From an uncultured Muribaculaceae bacterium (GTDB lineage Bacteria > Bacteroidota > Bacteroidia > Bacteroidales > Muribaculaceae): a stretch of 40,886 nt of DNA. Position 1 is the stretch's first letter. Each line of letters starts with the position of its first letter. The DNA lies in NCBI GenBank assembly GCA_947176745.1, contig CAMWRV010000023.1, forward strand, positions 1 through 40,886. Direction: 5' to 3'. Below are positions 22,958 to 31,642 of this stretch, one piece after another. The notes under the pieces are model-generated. The model saw nothing but the letters and a program-made list of their open reading frames with translations, did no database searches and had not been told where the DNA came from. Both the position numbers and the translations under genes were made by a program.

Positions 22958-23037
22958 CACCGCAAAGTATTAGACTTGACCCGCCAGCCGGGAACACATG
23001 ATTGACAGACAGTCATAATGACTTCAAAGTTAGGTAA

Positions 23038-24375
<1,338 letters not shown>

Positions 24376-24401
24376 TCAGGCTGCCTGATACGACAAAAAA
24401 G

Positions 24402-24432
24402 ACCGGAAGTCTCATGACTTTCGGTTTTTTTT
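24402..24432 (+). terminator. Rho-independent terminator after eno
   Basis: ACCGGAAGTC (24402-24411) and GACTTTCGGT (24416-24425) form a 10-bp stem with one G-T pair and a TCAT loop, followed by a run of eight T up to 24432. Confidence 0.9.
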
Positions 24433-24434
24433 GT

Positions 24435-24442
24435 TACCTTTG
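24435..24442 (+). promoter_or_regulatory. -7 element upstream of the OPT transporter gene
   Basis: TACCTTTG fits TAnnTTTG and starts three bases after the eno terminator T-run. No good -33 box is visible because the terminator occupies that place. The leader to the ATG at 24517 would be about 70 bases. Confidence 0.4.
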
Positions 24443-24516
24443 CGAATCGGCGCGCCTGCACGGACTGTCGGGAGGCGGCCTCGCAACAGTGACAAAACAA
24501 CCTAACAACCTGACAT

Positions 24517-26493
24517 ATGAAAGAGGAAGAGAAAGTCTACACCACCGAGACAGGCCTGCCCGAGAACGCGTTCCGCGAGCTGGCGGCCGACGAGAAGTAT
24601 GTGCCGGTGATGCATCCCGCCCGCGACCAGAAGGAGGTCACTCCCTATTCGGTCGGCATGGGTCTGCTGATGGCCATTGTATTCAGTGCTGCCGCCGCGT
24701 ATCTTGGCCTTAAGGTAGGCCAGGTGTTCGAGGCTGCTATTCCGATAGCCATTATCGCAGTCGGACTAAGCAATGCACTCGGCAAGAAAAACGCCCTTGG
24801 CCAGAACGTGATAATACAATCGATCGGAAGCTGCTCCGGGGTCATTGTGGCCGGTGCGATATTCACGCTTCCCGCGCTCTATATCCTTCAGGGCTCGTAT
24901 CCCGAGATAATGGTCGATTTCTACCAGATCTTCCTCAGCTCGCTGCTCGGCGGAATACTGGGAATACTGTTCTTCATACCGTTCCGCAAGTATTTTGTAA
25001 AGGACATGCACGGCAAGTATCCCTTCCCGGAGGCCACTGCCACCACGCAGGTGCTCGCTTCGGGCATGCAGTCTGACGCAGCTCAGGAGAGCAATTCGGG
25101 CCAGGCCCGGACTCTTGTGATCGCATCGCTCATCGGAGGTATCTACGACTACATCGTGGCTACGTTCGGATGGTGGGCGGAGACCGTGACCTCCACCGCT
25201 TCGGCATGGGGACAGACCGTCATGGAGAAGACCCGGCTCGTGCTTACATGCAACACAGGCGCCGCTCTTCTCGGTCTCGGCTACATAGTCGGACTCAAAT
25301 ATGCGTTTGTTATCTTCGCCGGCTCGATATTCGTGTGGTGGATCGTGATTCCGCTGTTGGGCACGTATGGCGCGCCCGAGATGGCAGCCTTGTCTCCCGA
25401 CGCGATCTTCAAGGATTACGCCCGCATGATTGGCATCGGCGGCATCGCTATGGCCGGAGTTATCGGCATAGTCAAGTCATGGCCGATCATATGCAATGCA
25501 GTCGGCCTTGCCGGCCGTGAGTTCAAGGGCGCCAAGGAGAAGGCTCAGGAAGTGCGCTGGCAGATCGACCTGTCGATGAAGAAAGTAGTTTTCTTCATCG
25601 TGATCGCTCTCGCCGCAGTGCTGCTGTTCTTCTGGTTCGGTGTGATCCATACGTTCTGGCAGGCAGCCGTGGCATGGCTTGTCGTGACGCTTATCGCTTT
25701 CCTGTTCACTACCGTGGCTGCCAACGCAATCGCCATCGTCGGCAGTAATCCGGTGTCGGGCATGACGCTGATGACACTTATCATCGCGTCTGCCATTTTC
25801 GTCGGAATCGGTCTGAGCGGCACGAGCGGTATCGTGGCCTCTATGGTGATCGGCGGCGTGGTCTGCACGGCTCTCTCGATGGCCGGCGGATTCGTGACCG
25901 ACCTCAAGGTGGGTTACTGGCTTGGCTCCACTCCCAAAAAGCAGGAGACATGGAAGTTCCTCGGTACGCTCGTTTCAGCCGCCACTGTGGGTGGTGTAAT
26001 CATCGTGCTCAACAAAGTCTATGGCTTCACCGGCGACAACGCGCTCGTCGCTCCCCAGGCCAATGCGATGGCAAAAGTGATCGAACCGCTCATGATGGGT
26101 GGCGACACTCCCTGGATTCTCTATATGGTCGGCGCGATTCTCGCTCTGATCCTCAACTGGCTCGGAGTGCCTGCCCTGGCGTTCTGTCTCGGCATGTTCA
26201 TTCCCCTCTCGCTCAATACGCCGATGCTTGTCGGCGGTGCGGTATCTTACTTCGTAAGCAATTCGTCGAAAGACAAGAAGGTCAACGACGCCCGCCGCGA
26301 CCGCGGCACTCTCCTTGCTTCGGGTCTGATAGCCGGTGGTGCCCTGTTCGGTGTCTTCGCCGCCATAACCCGTTTCGCGGGATTCGAATACACCACTCCC
26401 GGTTCGGAGGGCCTCACCCAGATTCTCGGTTGCGTGGCCTACGCGCTGCTTATTGCATATCTCATCTGGGATTCGAAGCGCGCCAAAGTGTGA
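24517..26493 (+). CDS. OPT-family oligopeptide/metal-chelate transporter
   Basis: A 658-residue inner-membrane protein with about 14 or more hydrophobic segments. The OPT family hallmarks are visible: PYSVGMGLLMAIVFSAAAAY then LGLKVGQVFEAAIPIAII, the KYPFPEATATTQVL motif, and NPVSGMTLMTLI. Bacterial OPT proteins are proton-coupled symporters for small peptides or metal-chelate compounds; which one cannot be read from the sequence. It is monocistronic between two terminators. The start gives MKEEEKVYTTETGLPENAF, the usual N-terminus of these proteins in Bacteroidales. Confidence 0.93.
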   Translation: MKEEEKVYTTETGLPENAFRELAADEKYVPVMHPARDQKEVTPYSVGMGLLMAIVFSAAAAYLGLKVGQVFEAAIPIAIIAVGLSNALGKKNALGQNVIIQSIGSCSGVIVAGAIFTLPALYILQGSYPEIMVDFYQIFLSSLLGGILGILFFIPFRKYFVKDMHGKYPFPEATATTQVLASGMQSDAAQESNSGQARTLVIASLIGGIYDYIVATFGWWAETVTSTASAWGQTVMEKTRLVLTCNTGAALLGLGYIVGLKYAFVIFAGSIFVWWIVIPLLGTYGAPEMAALSPDAIFKDYARMIGIGGIAMAGVIGIVKSWPIICNAVGLAGREFKGAKEKAQEVRWQIDLSMKKVVFFIVIALAAVLLFFWFGVIHTFWQAAVAWLVVTLIAFLFTTVAANAIAIVGSNPVSGMTLMTLIIASAIFVGIGLSGTSGIVASMVIGGVVCTALSMAGGFVTDLKVGYWLGSTPKKQETWKFLGTLVSAATVGGVIIVLNKVYGFTGDNALVAPQANAMAKVIEPLMMGGDTPWILYMVGAILALILNWLGVPALAFCLGMFIPLSLNTPMLVGGAVSYFVSNSSKDKKVNDARRDRGTLLASGLIAGGALFGVFAAITRFAGFEYTTPGSEGLTQILGCVAYALLIAYLIWDSKRAKV

Positions 26494-26527
26494 ACATACC
26501 TGCGGTCATGAAGGCCGCTCGCCCATA

Positions 26528-26575
26528 ATGCCGGTGCCGCATTGACGATTCTGTCATGCGGCACCGCATTTTTTT
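26528..26575 (+). terminator. Rho-independent terminator after the OPT gene
   Basis: GGTGCCGCAT (26533-26542) pairs with ATGCGGCACC (26556-26565), with an inner TGAC/GTCA and outer TGC/GCA continuation, followed by seven T. Confidence 0.9.
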
Positions 26576-26663
26576 CTGCATCAATGTGGAATAAATAGGG
26601 CATTATCCGTTTAATATGAGAGTGGCGGAGACTGCCGGTCCCGCATTATTTAAACTACTATCG

Positions 26664-27341
26664 ATGAAATTCAGCAAAAACATATTTATTGTTATTCTGT
26701 CGCTTCTTCTTCCGCTGCTTGCCGCGGCGCAGGAAGCGGAGACAGACGACCGGCCTGTGGTGCGCAAGGTGCTCTTTATCGGCGATTCGATGACCGGATG
26801 GCTCGCGGAGCGTCTGAATGCATATGGAAACGAAAACGGGTTTGAGGTTGCCACTGTGGTCTGGGACGGTTCGACGATCCGGAAGTGGGGGAGCAGTCCG
26901 CGCCTCGTGTCGATCATCGGGCAGCAGGATCCCGATGCCATATTCATCAGTCTCGGAATGAACGAACTTTTCGAGGCTGATCCGGAGAAGAGGCTCAGGT
27001 CATCGCTCGACGCCATAACCGGAGCTGCCGGAGATATCCCCGTCGTGTGGATCGGGCCGCCGTCATGGCCCGGTCATGACAAGGGAGAGACACTTAACGC
27101 ATGGCTTGAGGAGAATCTTGGCGAGGGGCATTATTTCAGAAGCCTTGATCTCGCTCTGCCCCGTCAGAGCAAGACCAATCCGCATCCGACGCGTCAGGGC
27201 ATGATCGAGTGGATGGATGCGGCGGCCGCCTGGGTGCAGGATTCCGGTGCTGTGCGGTTTCCGTCGCTGCGGATGCCGGAGGAAGCGCAGATGTCGAGAG
27301 GCAAGACATTCATTTATAAACGCATGAAGGAGAGCCTATGA
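26664..27341 (+). CDS. Secreted SGNH/GDSL-like hydrolase family protein
   Basis: A 225-residue protein with a signal peptide (MKFSKNIFIVILSLLLPLLA, cleavage near AAAQ). Block I is VLFIGDSMTGWL with the candidate nucleophile Ser42, and block III ISLGMNELF. A His in TNPHPTRQGM near the end may be the catalytic His, though the usual Asp three residues before it is replaced by Thr. It resembles the DUF459-type SGNH proteins. The substrate is unknown; O-acyl or ester bonds on envelope polymers are typical. An in-frame start at 26616 adds 16 residues before the signal peptide and is less likely. Its stop overlaps the TonB-dependent receptor start by 4 bases. Confidence 0.82.
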   Translation: MKFSKNIFIVILSLLLPLLAAAQEAETDDRPVVRKVLFIGDSMTGWLAERLNAYGNENGFEVATVVWDGSTIRKWGSSPRLVSIIGQQDPDAIFISLGMNELFEADPEKRLRSSLDAITGAAGDIPVVWIGPPSWPGHDKGETLNAWLEENLGEGHYFRSLDLALPRQSKTNPHPTRQGMIEWMDAAAAWVQDSGAVRFPSLRMPEEAQMSRGKTFIYKRMKESL

Positions 27342-29350
27342 AATCTTTTCAGGCGCGTGCTGCGCTCGCGTGTGCGGGAATGCAGGCTTTCCTGTATGTC
27401 GCCGCCCAGGAGCATGCCGATTCGCTGCCGACATATGAACTCGACGAGTTTGTAGTGACAAAGCGAACTCCCGGCAAGATGGGTCTGTCGGGTCCCGAAT
27501 CCGGTTTCACGCTCGGCAAATCGGAGTTGTTCAGGGCGGCATGCTGCAATCTCGGAGAGAGTTTCACCACCAACGCCTCGGTCGATGTGGACTATGCCGA
27601 TCCCGCCACAGGTGCAAAGCAGATAAAGCTGCTCGGCCTTTCGGGCAGCTACGTGCAGATGATGACTGAGAATCTGCCCGCTTTCAGGGGGGCTGCGATG
27701 CCCTATGCGTTCCGTTATGTGCCCGGCCCGTGGATGAAAAGCATAAGGGTCTCGAAAGGAAGCAGCACCGTAAAGAACGGATATGAGGCCATAACCGGCC
27801 AGATTGATGTGGAATATCTAAAGCCGCAGGATGAGGAGGCGGTAAATCTCAATGCCTATTTCGATTCAGACATAAGGCTTGAGCTTAACGGAGACGCCAA
27901 TTTCCATGTCACCGACAAACTCAATACCGTTGTACTTGCTCATTATGAAGACCGTTACCGGACGCACGACGGCAACCATGACGGTTTCGCCGACATGCCG
28001 CGTATCCGTCAGGTCAATGTGATGAACCGCTGGAATTATTTCGGCGACAGTTATATATTTCACGGAGGTCTCTCCTTTATCGACGAGCGAAGCCGGGCAG
28101 GGCAGACGGGCGCCCATCATGACGGAGAACTGATGGATCCGTATGTCATTTCTCTCGACACACGCCGTTATGAAGGATATATGAAGCATGCGTTCATAAT
28201 TGACCGCGAGCATAACACCAACATCGCATTCGCCGGAAATCTGTCGATGCACGAGCAGTCTTCCTCCTATGGCCGCAAGCTTTATGATGTCAATGAGAAG
28301 GGGGCGTACGCGCAACTCATGTTCGAGACCGATTTTACCGAAGCGCATACACTTTCGGCGGGTCTGAGCCTGAACTACGACCGTTTCGGGCAGCGTCTGC
28401 TTGCCGATCCTGACGGCACTGCACCCGACAGGATCGTGGAACGTGAGACCGTGCCGGGAGCTTATGTGCAGTATACGTTCCGGCTTGACAGGAAACTGAC
28501 CGCAATGGCCGGTGTTCGTGCCGACCACAGTTCCGACTATGGCTTCTTTGTCACTCCTCGCTTCAATGTAAGCTGGTCTCCGGTCGAATTCCTGACACTC
28601 AAGGCTTCGGCGGGAAAAGGATACCGCACGGTTCACCCCTGGGCCGAATACAATTATCTTCTCGCGAGCGGACGCCGCATGGTTGTCGAAGATCTCAGTC
28701 AGGAGGAGGCGTGGAACTATGGAGTCAGCGCGGAGTCTTCCGTGCCTGTCGGAGCGCACACCCTCCGGGCATCGGCAGAGTATTTCCGCACGGATTTCCG
28801 GCGTCAGGCCGTGGTAGACTACGACAGCAGTCCCGGAGTGCTCCTCGTGGCGGACCTGAAAGGAAAGTCGTATTCCAACGTCTTTCAGGTCGAGATGTCG
28901 TGGGAATCGCCATTCGGAGTGTCGGCCACAGCGGCCTACAGGCTCAATGACGTCCGCACCACATATGGCGGCCGCCTGATGGAGAAAGCCCTTACTTCGC
29001 GCTACAAGGCATTGCTTACGGTCGGCTACAAGACGCCTCTCGAACTCTGGCAGTTTGACGCCACTTTCGTCATGAACGGCGGGGGACGCATGCCGGCGCC
29101 ATATCCTCTTTCCGACGGCTCGATGAGCTGGGATGACCGTTTTCCCGCATTCCCGTCGCTCAACATACAGGCCACACGCTACTGGCGACATTTCTCGGTC
29201 TACGTCGGAGGAGAGAATCTAACGAATTTCCGTCAGAAAAATCCTGTGGTCGATGCTTCGATGCCCTGGAGCTCAACATTCGATCCGACTGTGGTATGGG
29301 GACCGGTATCAGGCGCGATGGTCTATGTCGGCATACGCGTGAATTTCTGA
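27338..29350 (+). CDS. TonB-dependent outer-membrane receptor, probably metal-related
   Basis: A 670-residue outer-membrane receptor. After a signal peptide (to about 23) comes a TonB-box-like segment (LPTYELDEFVVTKR), then a plug with SELFRAACCNLGESFTTNAS, where Cys69 and Cys70 are adjacent, and VKNGYEAITGQIDVEYLKP. The remaining about 480 residues are barrel strands ending MVYVGIRVNF with the terminal Phe. The N-terminal carboxypeptidase-like domain of SusC proteins is missing and there is no SusD partner. A small periplasmic HMA protein follows 65 bases later. Together with the Cys-Cys pair this suggests uptake of a metal or metal complex such as copper. That substrate is inference from context. 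Confidence 0.9.
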   Translation: MKSFQARAALACAGMQAFLYVAAQEHADSLPTYELDEFVVTKRTPGKMGLSGPESGFTLGKSELFRAACCNLGESFTTNASVDVDYADPATGAKQIKLLGLSGSYVQMMTENLPAFRGAAMPYAFRYVPGPWMKSIRVSKGSSTVKNGYEAITGQIDVEYLKPQDEEAVNLNAYFDSDIRLELNGDANFHVTDKLNTVVLAHYEDRYRTHDGNHDGFADMPRIRQVNVMNRWNYFGDSYIFHGGLSFIDERSRAGQTGAHHDGELMDPYVISLDTRRYEGYMKHAFIIDREHNTNIAFAGNLSMHEQSSSYGRKLYDVNEKGAYAQLMFETDFTEAHTLSAGLSLNYDRFGQRLLADPDGTAPDRIVERETVPGAYVQYTFRLDRKLTAMAGVRADHSSDYGFFVTPRFNVSWSPVEFLTLKASAGKGYRTVHPWAEYNYLLASGRRMVVEDLSQEEAWNYGVSAESSVPVGAHTLRASAEYFRTDFRRQAVVDYDSSPGVLLVADLKGKSYSNVFQVEMSWESPFGVSATAAYRLNDVRTTYGGRLMEKALTSRYKALLTVGYKTPLELWQFDATFVMNGGGRMPAPYPLSDGSMSWDDRFPAFPSLNIQATRYWRHFSVYVGGENLTNFRQKNPVVDASMPWSSTFDPTVVWGPVSGAMVYVGIRVNF

Positions 29351-29390
29351 ATCTTAGACTCCATCCCGCAAAAAATGTTAATGCAGGGGG

Positions 29391-29398
29391 TAAATTTG
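29391..29398 (+). promoter_or_regulatory. Possible internal -7 element before the HMA gene
   Basis: TAAATTTG between the receptor stop and the HMA start fits the -7 consensus, with no clear -33 box. It could give the HMA and regulator genes some independent transcription. Confidence 0.3.
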
Positions 29399-29415
29399 AA
29401 CACTTACTTAAGATT

Positions 29416-29733
29416 ATGAATATGAGAAAACTGTTTTTTGTGGCCGGACTCGCAGCCTTGATCGTTTCGGGAGCGTATGCCAAGGATATCCGGACTGTGT
29501 CTGTGACAACCGATCCGCAGATGCATTGCGCCAACTGCGAGAAGAAAATCAAGAACTATTTCCGTTTTGAAAAGGGAATAAAGAAGATCGAGACAAGCGT
29601 GCCCGAACAGCGTGTCACCATCACCTATGACGCCGACAAGACCTCGGAAGATAAAATAATCGACTCGTTCTCAAAGATCGATTATCATGCCGAGAAGAAA
29701 GAGAACGCGGCCGGTCAGGAGTCAGCCCAATAA
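29416..29733 (+). CDS. Periplasmic heavy-metal-associated (HMA) domain protein
   Basis: A 105-residue protein with a signal peptide (MNMRKLFFVAGLAALIVSGA, cleavage after YA) and one ferredoxin-fold HMA domain. The metal site is MHCANC with Cys38 and Cys41, and the domain continues to VTITYDADKTSEDKIIDSFSKIDY. HMA domains bind Cu(I), Zn, Cd or Hg through this pair. A signal peptide in front of an isolated HMA domain makes it a periplasmic metal carrier rather than part of a P-type ATPase, and it sits next to a matching outer-membrane receptor. The ATG at 29416 gives the signal peptide; the frame is open further upstream without good reason. Confidence 0.88.
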   Translation: MNMRKLFFVAGLAALIVSGAYAKDIRTVSVTTDPQMHCANCEKKIKNYFRFEKGIKKIETSVPEQRVTITYDADKTSEDKIIDSFSKIDYHAEKKENAAGQESAQ

Positions 29734-29742
29734 TATCACCGG

Positions 29743-31446
29743 ATGTCGCGATTGAATTCATATTTGAGCTGCAGGATTCTGCAGGGGAGTTTTCTTTATT
29801 TTCTGGTTGCGGCGACAGCTTGTCTGTGGGCTTCATGTTCACGGTCTATGTCGGACTACGACCGGAAACTCGGCAATGCGGAAAAAGTGATGCGCAGCAA
29901 TACCGACAGTGCGCTCTCAATGCTCGAAGCGATAGATCCGGCAGACCTTAAGGTCGACTCTCTGCGGGCGAAATATCATTTCCTGAAGGCGTATGGCCAT
30001 TTGCGCGGCAACCGGAGCATGATCGGTGATTCGCTGGTGGCATCGGCCCATCAGTATTATCGCGGAAGGGATGTTACGAGAGACGTCAGGAGCGGCATGG
30101 CTCTGGCGTGGTACAGGTTCTGGACCGGCGACACTCCGCACGCCATATCCATGCTCGATTCACTTGCGGATCTGCCTGATGTGCCGGACTCCCTTATTGT
30201 CCAGACTTTAAGGATGCGTGTATTGCTCGGGGCTTCCGAGTATCAGGGGCGGGAGATGGTGACTGTAGCCAAGAGACTTGAGTCTCTTGAAACTGACTCC
30301 CTGCGGAAGATAGAGGCAGGATATATGCTTCTATCGGCTTATGAATATGCAGGTGAACTGGATTCCGCTCTCTGCATTCTGGATGGACTTGTCGCTTTTG
30401 CCCGCGATAAAGGATGGGGAGACAAGCATTTTCAGTTCGAGATGGAGAAGGCCCAGTTGATGACCGAACAGGGCAGGAACGCCGAGAGCGACGCTCTTAT
30501 AACGGATATATTCCGAAAGGCGGGTCCCGACAACGGAGCGGCAGACTTTCTTCATTTCCAATATGCGATAAATGCTCTGAATACAGGCGACATCAGCCGG
30601 GCAACCAGGCATCTTGCCATAGCCGACAGTCTCGCTTTCAGACTGAGAGGCAATGATGACGCCTATTTTCGCAGTTACAGCAACCTTCTTCATGCCATAC
30701 TTGACTTCAGACGGAACGGCAGTATTAAGCTGGTTCATATAAGTAGACTGAACAACCGTCAGAATGAACGCTTCAACCGTATGCAGGCTTCGCAATGGGA
30801 ATCCGAACGCGCGGCTTTGCGCCAACAGAACCGTGCGTTGGCTCTAAAGGCAGAAAGCGGGCACAAGACTGTGATTATCCTGATTATCGGTATCGCGGCA
30901 TTGCTGACAGTGGTCGTGGCGTTGTGGAGCATTGTCAAACGCCGCCAACGTGAACGTGAAAACGAGGAACGGATAGAAGCTTTACAGAAAATGGTGGATG
31001 ATTATAAAACCGCTCCTTCTGTATCCGATCCGGAAACTCCGGATTCGCAGACTCTCCGCAGTGTCTTGCTCAAGCATCTCGGCATCATAAGGATGGTGGC
31101 AGAGACTCCGACCGAACAGAACCGTGAGATGCTGCGCAAAATATCTTCGATCGACGGCGAGACCAACGGAGGCCTTGTCGACTGGGAGAATCTTTTCAGG
31201 ATAATCGACAATCTGTATTCCGGATTCTACAGCACGCTTCATGAAAGATATGGAGACGTGCTCAGTCCGAAAGAGGAGCAGATAATAGTGCTTGGTCTGG
31301 CAGGGTTTTCGACAAAGGAAATAAGTGTGCTCACCTCACAGACCACGTCGACTGTCTATGTCCGCAAATCATCGATAAGAAAGAAGCTCGGTGTGCCCGG
31401 CAAGGAAGATATCGTGAGGTTTCTGCTTGAACGGCGCGAGGATTAA
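29743..31446 (+). CDS. Membrane-spanning TPR sensor with LuxR-type HTH domain
   Basis: A 567-residue one-component regulator. The N-terminus is hydrophobic with Cys at 27 and 32, a possible but weak lipobox. Residues 40-330 are helical TPR-like repeats. A coiled-coil stretch (345-370) leads to one membrane segment at about 376-397, then a basic linker and a C-terminal HTH of LuxR type: LSPKEEQIIVLGLAGFSTKEISVL to about 560. The TPR part would therefore be periplasmic and the HTH cytoplasmic, so an outside signal could act on DNA directly. This architecture is common in Bacteroidetes and usually regulates adjacent genes. The next gene, an outer-membrane beta-barrel protein behind a strong promoter, is the best candidate target. 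It starts 9 bases after the HMA gene. Confidence 0.85.
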   Translation: MSRLNSYLSCRILQGSFLYFLVAATACLWASCSRSMSDYDRKLGNAEKVMRSNTDSALSMLEAIDPADLKVDSLRAKYHFLKAYGHLRGNRSMIGDSLVASAHQYYRGRDVTRDVRSGMALAWYRFWTGDTPHAISMLDSLADLPDVPDSLIVQTLRMRVLLGASEYQGREMVTVAKRLESLETDSLRKIEAGYMLLSAYEYAGELDSALCILDGLVAFARDKGWGDKHFQFEMEKAQLMTEQGRNAESDALITDIFRKAGPDNGAADFLHFQYAINALNTGDISRATRHLAIADSLAFRLRGNDDAYFRSYSNLLHAILDFRRNGSIKLVHISRLNNRQNERFNRMQASQWESERAALRQQNRALALKAESGHKTVIILIIGIAALLTVVVALWSIVKRRQRERENEERIEALQKMVDDYKTAPSVSDPETPDSQTLRSVLLKHLGIIRMVAETPTEQNREMLRKISSIDGETNGGLVDWENLFRIIDNLYSGFYSTLHERYGDVLSPKEEQIIVLGLAGFSTKEISVLTSQTTSTVYVRKSSIRKKLGVPGKEDIVRFLLERRED

Positions 31447-31484
31447 GCCCCCGCTAAGACCCGGCAGCGGAATATTAAGAATTT

Positions 31485-31527
31485 TAAGAGATGCAAACAT
31501 TGATAGTCAAGTGGTTGCATCTTTTGT
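31485..31527. terminator. Hairpin after the TPR-HTH regulator gene
   Basis: GATGCAA (31490-31496) pairs with TTGCATC (31515-31521), and the stem extends outward through AAGA/TTTT-type pairs. The T-rich CTTTTG follows. It can act as a terminator in the plus direction; the inverted repeat is also a possible operator for the next promoter. Confidence 0.55.
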
Positions 31528-31542
31528 ATTAAGACTTTTACA

Positions 31543-31575
31543 TTTGGTGTTAAAATCGTCTTGGATGTAATTTTG
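31543..31575 (+). promoter_or_regulatory. Strong Bacteroidetes-type promoter of the outer-membrane protein gene
   Basis: TTTG at 31543-31546, 21 bases, TAATTTTG at 31568-31575, both boxes perfect. The leader to the ATG at 31643 is about 63 bases. Confidence 0.8.
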
Positions 31576-31642
31576 CGTCAGAAAAATCATTTGAACCGAT
31601 GTGGAATGAAGCAGCATTCCCTAATCTAAAAGACGATTAAAG

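Noticed and set aside
27866..29191. Minus-strand frame of 441 codons opposite the TonB receptor
   Set aside because: No start context or family motif; the plus strand encodes a well-formed outer-membrane receptor.
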